A stretch of DNA of 64,000 nucleotides from Agrocybe praecox (taxonomy: Eukaryota > Basidiomycota > Agaricomycetes > Agaricales > Agrocybaceae): NCBI GenBank assembly GCA_964017145.1, contig OZ024842.1:992001-1056000 (forward strand), written 5' to 3'. Below are positions 59,594 to 64,000 of the stretch, piece by piece. Under the pieces are notes generated by a model. It was not told where the DNA came from. It ran no database searches and saw only the letters and a list, made by a program, of their open reading frames with translations. The position numbers and the translations under genes were made by a program. The stretch's first letter is position 1. Every line of letters starts with the position of its first letter.

Positions 59594-61056
59594 TTTTGAC
59601 AATAAATAGCTTGACAAGTGGGAAGAGCCACAGGTGATGGACACTAGGGCTTCAAGTCGTTGACAGCAACGTTGGCCAACGTTGGGCGCGACGTCGACTC
59701 GAACGCGTCCCGAAAATCGAAGTTAATTCCGGATACCACGTGATGTTAAATAATATTACGCGACGCGAACCCATCGCGGACCCCTGGATGTCCAAATTCA
59801 AGGAACACGGAAGTTTGAAGAGGTCTCTTTATGTTCGAATACTGAGGCAAAATTTCGCATCAGGTTTATCGGAGAACCCCACCTCTAAATACTACCTTCC
59901 GTGACCGGCAGGATACTCCGATTTAAGGGTAAAGAAGTTACGAGATCCATGAAGAGTTCATGTTAAAGTCGAGGACTCTTGGCTGAGTGGCTGACACCAT
60001 CTTTAGGACAGCTCACACCTGTGTATGGAAGCTTACAGCCTAATGACTGTAAGAGCCTTCGGATTCAACCCTGCAGCTCGATGAATACGTCAACAAAATG
60101 GCGCCCCAGAAATGTTCTAAAACATGCATCTCTTACGTCCGTTGTCCAGGTCCCAAGTTCGCAGTACCCGATTTATCGGATAACCCGCTGGATCTAGGTA
60201 CTGTCCTTCCGTAACCGTCAAAATATTCCGATTTGACAGCAATAAGTTATGTACGACCATTGTCAACGGCTAGAAAAAATGACAGTCAAACCGACTGGCC
60301 AGTTCGTCGACACAATTATTATTCGTTCTTTCTCAGAGGTCGGAAGAAAAGGGGTGGGTAGTGACTCAATATGGTGAATTATGCGCACCAGAGTCACAGA
60401 CTTAGATAGTTGTCTATGTCACAGTATGATATTCCTCGGAAAGCTGCACTCTGTTTCTGAACAGTATCCTTTCGTTATGCGCCGTCAAAACATTCCGGAT
60501 GGTGACAGAGAGAAGCCACGGATATTATCAACGGCTAGCGAGATACGACCGGTCAGTTGCTGATTCCTTTCTTTCTCACTGATGATCATGTGTACCGTTA
60601 ACCAGACACACGAGTGATGTACAATTGACACCGAAAACAACACGCGGGCCTTTTCCTGAGTCCGTTTCCCCGCAGAACGGGTCCTTCGATGGCGCTGATT
60701 TACAAATCCATCCTATTCATGAAGACTAATCTCGGAACGGTTAAACATGTGCGCTGGTGTGTAAGGTGTCAAGCCTGTTTGGACAGAGTCCATGGCGTGG
60801 TCATGCCAGCAATGCATCGCCAAAGACTCGGAGTCGCCCCTGAAACATGTTTGTACATGTTAGGAACGAAAGGATATGGGACGGTATATGACAAGACGTG
60901 TTGCCACGTATTCGCCCCGTTTTTGGACCACCCTCCACGTATTGGAATATCGTACTTGCACTGCGGAGCTCCCTTTTTTTCCTCGTACTTTCATATCCCT
61001 TCAGCTTTGGAATACCTGGACCGCAGCAGCTTACGCTCTATTCAAGACCCAACACA
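59594..61056. other. Long region upstream of the bZIP gene
   Basis: About 1.46 kb. It holds imperfect direct repeats (listed separately), a tRNA-like A-box, and between 60689 and 61056 several short frames that could be upstream ORFs of the bZIP mRNA if transcription starts early. No separate gene is supported. Confidence 0.45.
59858..60540. repeat. Three imperfect copies of a degenerate direct repeat
   Basis: The stretch 59862-59945 (TTTATCGGAGAACCCC, CCTTCCGTGACCG, TACTCCGATTTAAGGG, AAGTTACGA) recurs at about 60167-60252 (TTTATCGGATAACCCG, CCTTCCGTAACCGTC, TATTCCGATTTGACAG, AAGTTATGTACGA). A weaker third copy starts near 60467 (CCTTTCGTTATGCGCCGTC, CATTCCGGAT) and shares TCAACGGCTAG with the second. 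They look like old tandem copies. Confidence 0.5.
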
Positions 61057-62567
61057 ATGCCCGCAAAATCAACAACAATGAACCCATCCTCTTTCTCCCA
61101 ACCTTCCTCCTTTTCTCCAGCTTCTCCAGCTCCTTCATCTTCCTACACACACGATGACGATGACCACGACGACGATCACGAATCAGGTCCAGCGCGCAAG
61201 CGTGCTCGTACAGCCAAGGATTCGTCAACATCTTCAGTTTCAGAACAGCGCAAAGAGGCTAGGGCTCACCGCAACAGGATTGCAGCGCAGAACTCCCGAG
61301 ATCGCAGAAAGGCTCAGTTCTCTTATCTGGAGAGACGAGTTGCTGAACTCGAGGACGAAAACCGTCGCCTGCGAGCAGGCATACCTGTAAACCCAGCCCC
61401 TGTCTCGGTTCCTTCAATCCCTCTTCATGCCGCACCTACTTTCGATCCAACATCCGTTTCTCTCCCACTTCGTCTTCCCAGCGCCGTAGAAGATCATCTG
61501 CGAGCTGAGCGGGAGAAGGAACGAGAACGCGAGAATGAAGAACTCAAGGAGCGCATCAAGACCCTGGAGCGCGGCTGGGATGCCGTCGTCAAAGCATTAG
61601 CTGCCCAGGGTGTAGCCGCAGGTATCTTCAATGTGGCACCTTCACAACCATCGCCCAGCAACCCTGCACCTACTTCAGCAGCCCCAGCCCCTACCATCTC
61701 ATCACAAGCCTCATTTACCGCTTTCCCTTCCCCTGCACCATCACATTCATCGCTCGAGTATGACTTGAGCTCAGTATCTACATCTTCTCCTTCAACCTCA
61801 CCCTCTGTCCCTACTCAATCATTATCGCAAGCATCAGCACCAACACCTTCACTTTCCGAGCCCACTCGCCACCTAGCACGGGTGGCGACCACCGGGGGAC
61901 CTTCATTGGTTCGCTCGCCGGTGTCCCTGCAGCGGGTGGACTCGGTAACAGCGTCGGTTCAGGTGCAAGTAATGCAAACGGTATCTCCTTCAGCATTGGT
62001 GCCCCCGTACATCAGGGCATTGCAATTGAAGGCGCAACACACGGGGACGAGGTCAACGACCGGGCAATGGAGGCCCTGTTCCGTGAGATCCTCACGTCGC
62101 CGCGCGCGCAACCCGCGACCGTGCCTGTTAAAGGTGCGGTTAGCGCCAGCGCCGCCTCGGCGCAAGTAGTTGGAAATGCAGGAGAGGGTGCGGTGATGGG
62201 GACCGGAGGCGTCGAGGAGATGAAGGAAGGAGTGATTGAGCAGGAGCAGGAGAAGCAAGCGGAGGAGAACAACAATAACAACGGGGACGCATTATCATTA
62301 TCACTACTATCGGCAGACGAGCAGGCGGTTGCGGACTGGACTCACGAGATTGAGATGCAGCAGATGTTGGACAGTATGATCATGGGCCTTAACGATGGAA
62401 GTGAGCTCGAGGGTCAAAACCTTGGACTCGATATGGGAATGGGGATGATGGATATGGGGAATATGGATATGGGACTGGACAACATGACGATGGATATGAA
62501 CTTCGATGCGGGTCTCGTCGACTATACGGGGGCGGGATGGGGAGTTGGAAGCGCTAGCGTCTTTTGA
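61057..62567 (+). CDS. bZIP transcription factor, Hac1/XBP1-like, with a probable unconventional intron
   Basis: Starts MPAKSTTMNPSSFSQP. The basic region EARAHRNRIAAQNSRDRRKA runs into a leucine zipper (YLERRVAELEDENRRLRAG); the NRxAAQxxRDRKK pattern is that of XBP1/Hac1 factors of the unfolded-protein response. A second coiled stretch (EREREREN, then EELKERIKTLERGWDAVVKAL in two parts) and a long Ser/Pro/Ala-rich region follow. The starting frame ends at 62169 in basic nonsense-like sequence. A different frame carries convincing protein from about 61930 to the TGA at 62567: GISFSIGAPVHQGIAIEGA, MEALFREILTSP, an acidic segment and a Met/Asp-rich tail (LDMGMGMMDMGNMDMGL). Joining the two needs loss of 3n+2 bases. 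Removing 53 bases (61877-61929) would give about 485 residues, against 370 unspliced. That splice is inferred; the bZIP call is firm. Confidence 0.85.
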
Positions 62568-64000
62568 AACTACAGACGCTGGGGCTTCTAGCCTTTCTGT
62601 CTCTATTTCTCTCTCGTTGATTCCCAACAAGTTCACCGACAGGATTTATGTATGCGCGCTGAGGAGCCTCGCGACGTTGTTTGCGGAGGCTGGGATACCT
62701 GGCTGCAGCTACTATTACTATTTGGTCTCGTCGTCAACCGTCGTCTCACCACCAGTTTTATCTATCAAAAATCGAGCAGGCGCCCTACCAATATTTATGC
62801 GTCGTCGACTTCTATCTTCCCCGCTTCAGTCTATCTATCTGTACCACCAAGAACGGAACGATCTGTTCCATACCCCGCCCATGTGTCATACCTGTCTATT
62901 TTCATTATCATCATCTTTCTCTTTATATGGTCTATATGTTCGCATTTTCGTCATGTTTTCTTTGGACTCGTCTCGTCTTATCTGTCTTAATCCCCTTAAA
63001 TTATCCTCCCCTATGGCTTTTTTAGTTCCTTTTTCTATGTCTCTTTCTCTTTTCTTCCTCTTTTTCTTTTTTCGACACACCAGTTTTTAGATATGTGTTT
63101 GATTCTATTTTTTCGCCTTTTCTTGCTTCCTTTACGTAGTTTCGCCCATCCGGATGGCACGTCGTGCGGCGCGCGCACCTTGCGTCGTACGACCTCTCGC
63201 ATTTTGGTCATCTACATCACTTCGTGTTCGACCACCGACACGACATTTATCAGACGGCACCTGCGCTGTCCTGCCATTCTCGAGAATGCCACACGTCATA
63301 CACACACCTCTGTCTCACTCCCTTCTGGAGCGCCCGGGACACTCTCCTCCATCGTCTCCCCTTCTTCGCATTCGAAGCTCTCATGGACTACTACCACCTC
63401 TTGTGTTTGCGGATGAAACATGCGTGCTTGCAGCTCCCCCTCGGGGTATTGAGACGCGTGCGCTGTTCTATTTCGCGGCCTTGGGGTTTGGTGTTGGTTT
63501 TGTGTAGAGTTTTCTTATCGCGTTGGCTGTGGGTTGTTGTATGTTGAGCGGGTTGAGTCTTGTGGTTGTTTTTTGGGGGGTTGGGGTTTGGTGTGTCTTG
63601 TGTTCTTGAGTCCTTTTTTGGGCTTGTCGTTAGTTTTTAGGTTTTGGTTGGGTAGTTATCACATCTTCGTACTTTTTGGATAGGTAGATAGGCGACTTTT
63701 TATTGGATTGGATCTTATCGAATATATCTTTTTACTGGTGTATAATTATGTGCGATATTTGTGAGAAATTTGAGAGAACAAGTGGTGTGCATAGCTTGTA
63801 AAATAAATCGACCAGGAGGGGAAGGACTCGGGGACGTCATGTAACCTTGGCAAACCTTTGGCACTTATGTTTTGGCTTCATATTTCAAGTATTTGTAAGT
63901 AATGAAGTAAAAATGAACACGTCACTTCTACGATGATGACTCGACCCACGTAGTAAGAGACCGGAAGCGCAGCCTTTTCTACATACCAGATGAGGTCTGC
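62568..64000. other. Pyrimidine-rich 3' region of the bZIP gene and unassigned end
   Basis: About 1.4 kb. From 62570 to about 63400 the plus strand is strongly T/C-rich, in keeping with a long pyrimidine-rich 3' UTR; open frames here lack domains. The last 400 bases are TG-rich then AT-rich, with nothing recognised. Confidence 0.5.

Noticed and set aside
59974..60075. tRNA gene candidate with A-box at 59980
   Set aside because: The would-be acceptor stem GGACTCT has no matching 3' partner, and the B-box and anticodon stem are poor, so it is kept only as a possible SINE signal.
61882..61932. Conventional GT-AG intron in the bZIP gene (GTGGCG to TGCAG)
   Set aside because: Its length of 51 is a multiple of three, so it would not move from the bZIP frame to the downstream coding frame.
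63093..63547. Three overlapping plus-strand frames of more than 100 codons
   Set aside because: They arise from the pyrimidine-rich base composition downstream of the bZIP gene. They are Ser/Leu/His-rich without motif, and all three frames are open at once.

Overview
The window is nuclear DNA of a basidiomycete fungus, most likely an Agaricomycete (mushroom class). The evidence is that nearly every gene is cut by many short GT-AG introns of about 45-65 bases, that genes are densely packed on both strands, and that the families present are typical of that class: TPR-CHAT proteins, a DUF6535 membrane protein, GH128 glucanase, expanded S8 subtilases, a multi-exon P450, muskelin and a CCR4 deadenylase. 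All gene models are my own reading of exons and splice sites; exact splice points are less certain than the gene calls.

Layout: 0-12 kb holds the 3' part of sphingosine-1-phosphate lyase, a large minus-strand protein that joins an Hsp70/Hsp110-type ATPase to TPRs and a CHAT protease domain, a four-zinc-knuckle protein like ZCCHC9, an aldo-keto reductase, a pterin-dehydratase-like mitochondrial protein and a secreted GH128 glycosidase. 12.7-29 kb has two subtilisin-like protease paralogues, the first carrying two in-frame stops, separated by CCR4 and a muskelin homologue. 27-35.4 kb is a rearranged tandem duplication: an intact subtilase followed by a 3' fragment of mevalonate diphosphate decarboxylase, then about 3.1 kb of unrelated DNA with an unknown gene, then subtilase fragments followed by the complete decarboxylase. 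35.8-41 kb has an APH-type kinase-like gene, an intron-containing tRNA-Tyr, a truncated tRNA-Tyr copy and decayed gene remnants. 41.3-50 kb has a P450, an alpha/beta hydrolase and mitochondrial cytochrome c peroxidase. 50-54 kb has two paralogous microbial-type poly(ADP-ribose) glycohydrolases flanking a hAT-like MITE and a tRNA-Gln. 55-64 kb has a DUF6535 gene, a mitochondrial membrane protein and a bZIP factor that looks like the unfolded-protein-response regulator Hac1/XBP1.

There is no operon or single pathway; neighbours are mostly independent housekeeping genes. The two points most worth a second look are the Hsp110-like/TPR/CHAT fusion (1584-6184), which has the architecture of an ATPase-gated protease switch, and the bZIP gene (61057-62567), whose coding frame changes by an amount no good GT-AG intron explains but an Ire1-type unconventional intron would; a perfect 7-bp, 7-nt-loop hairpin sits at the frame change.
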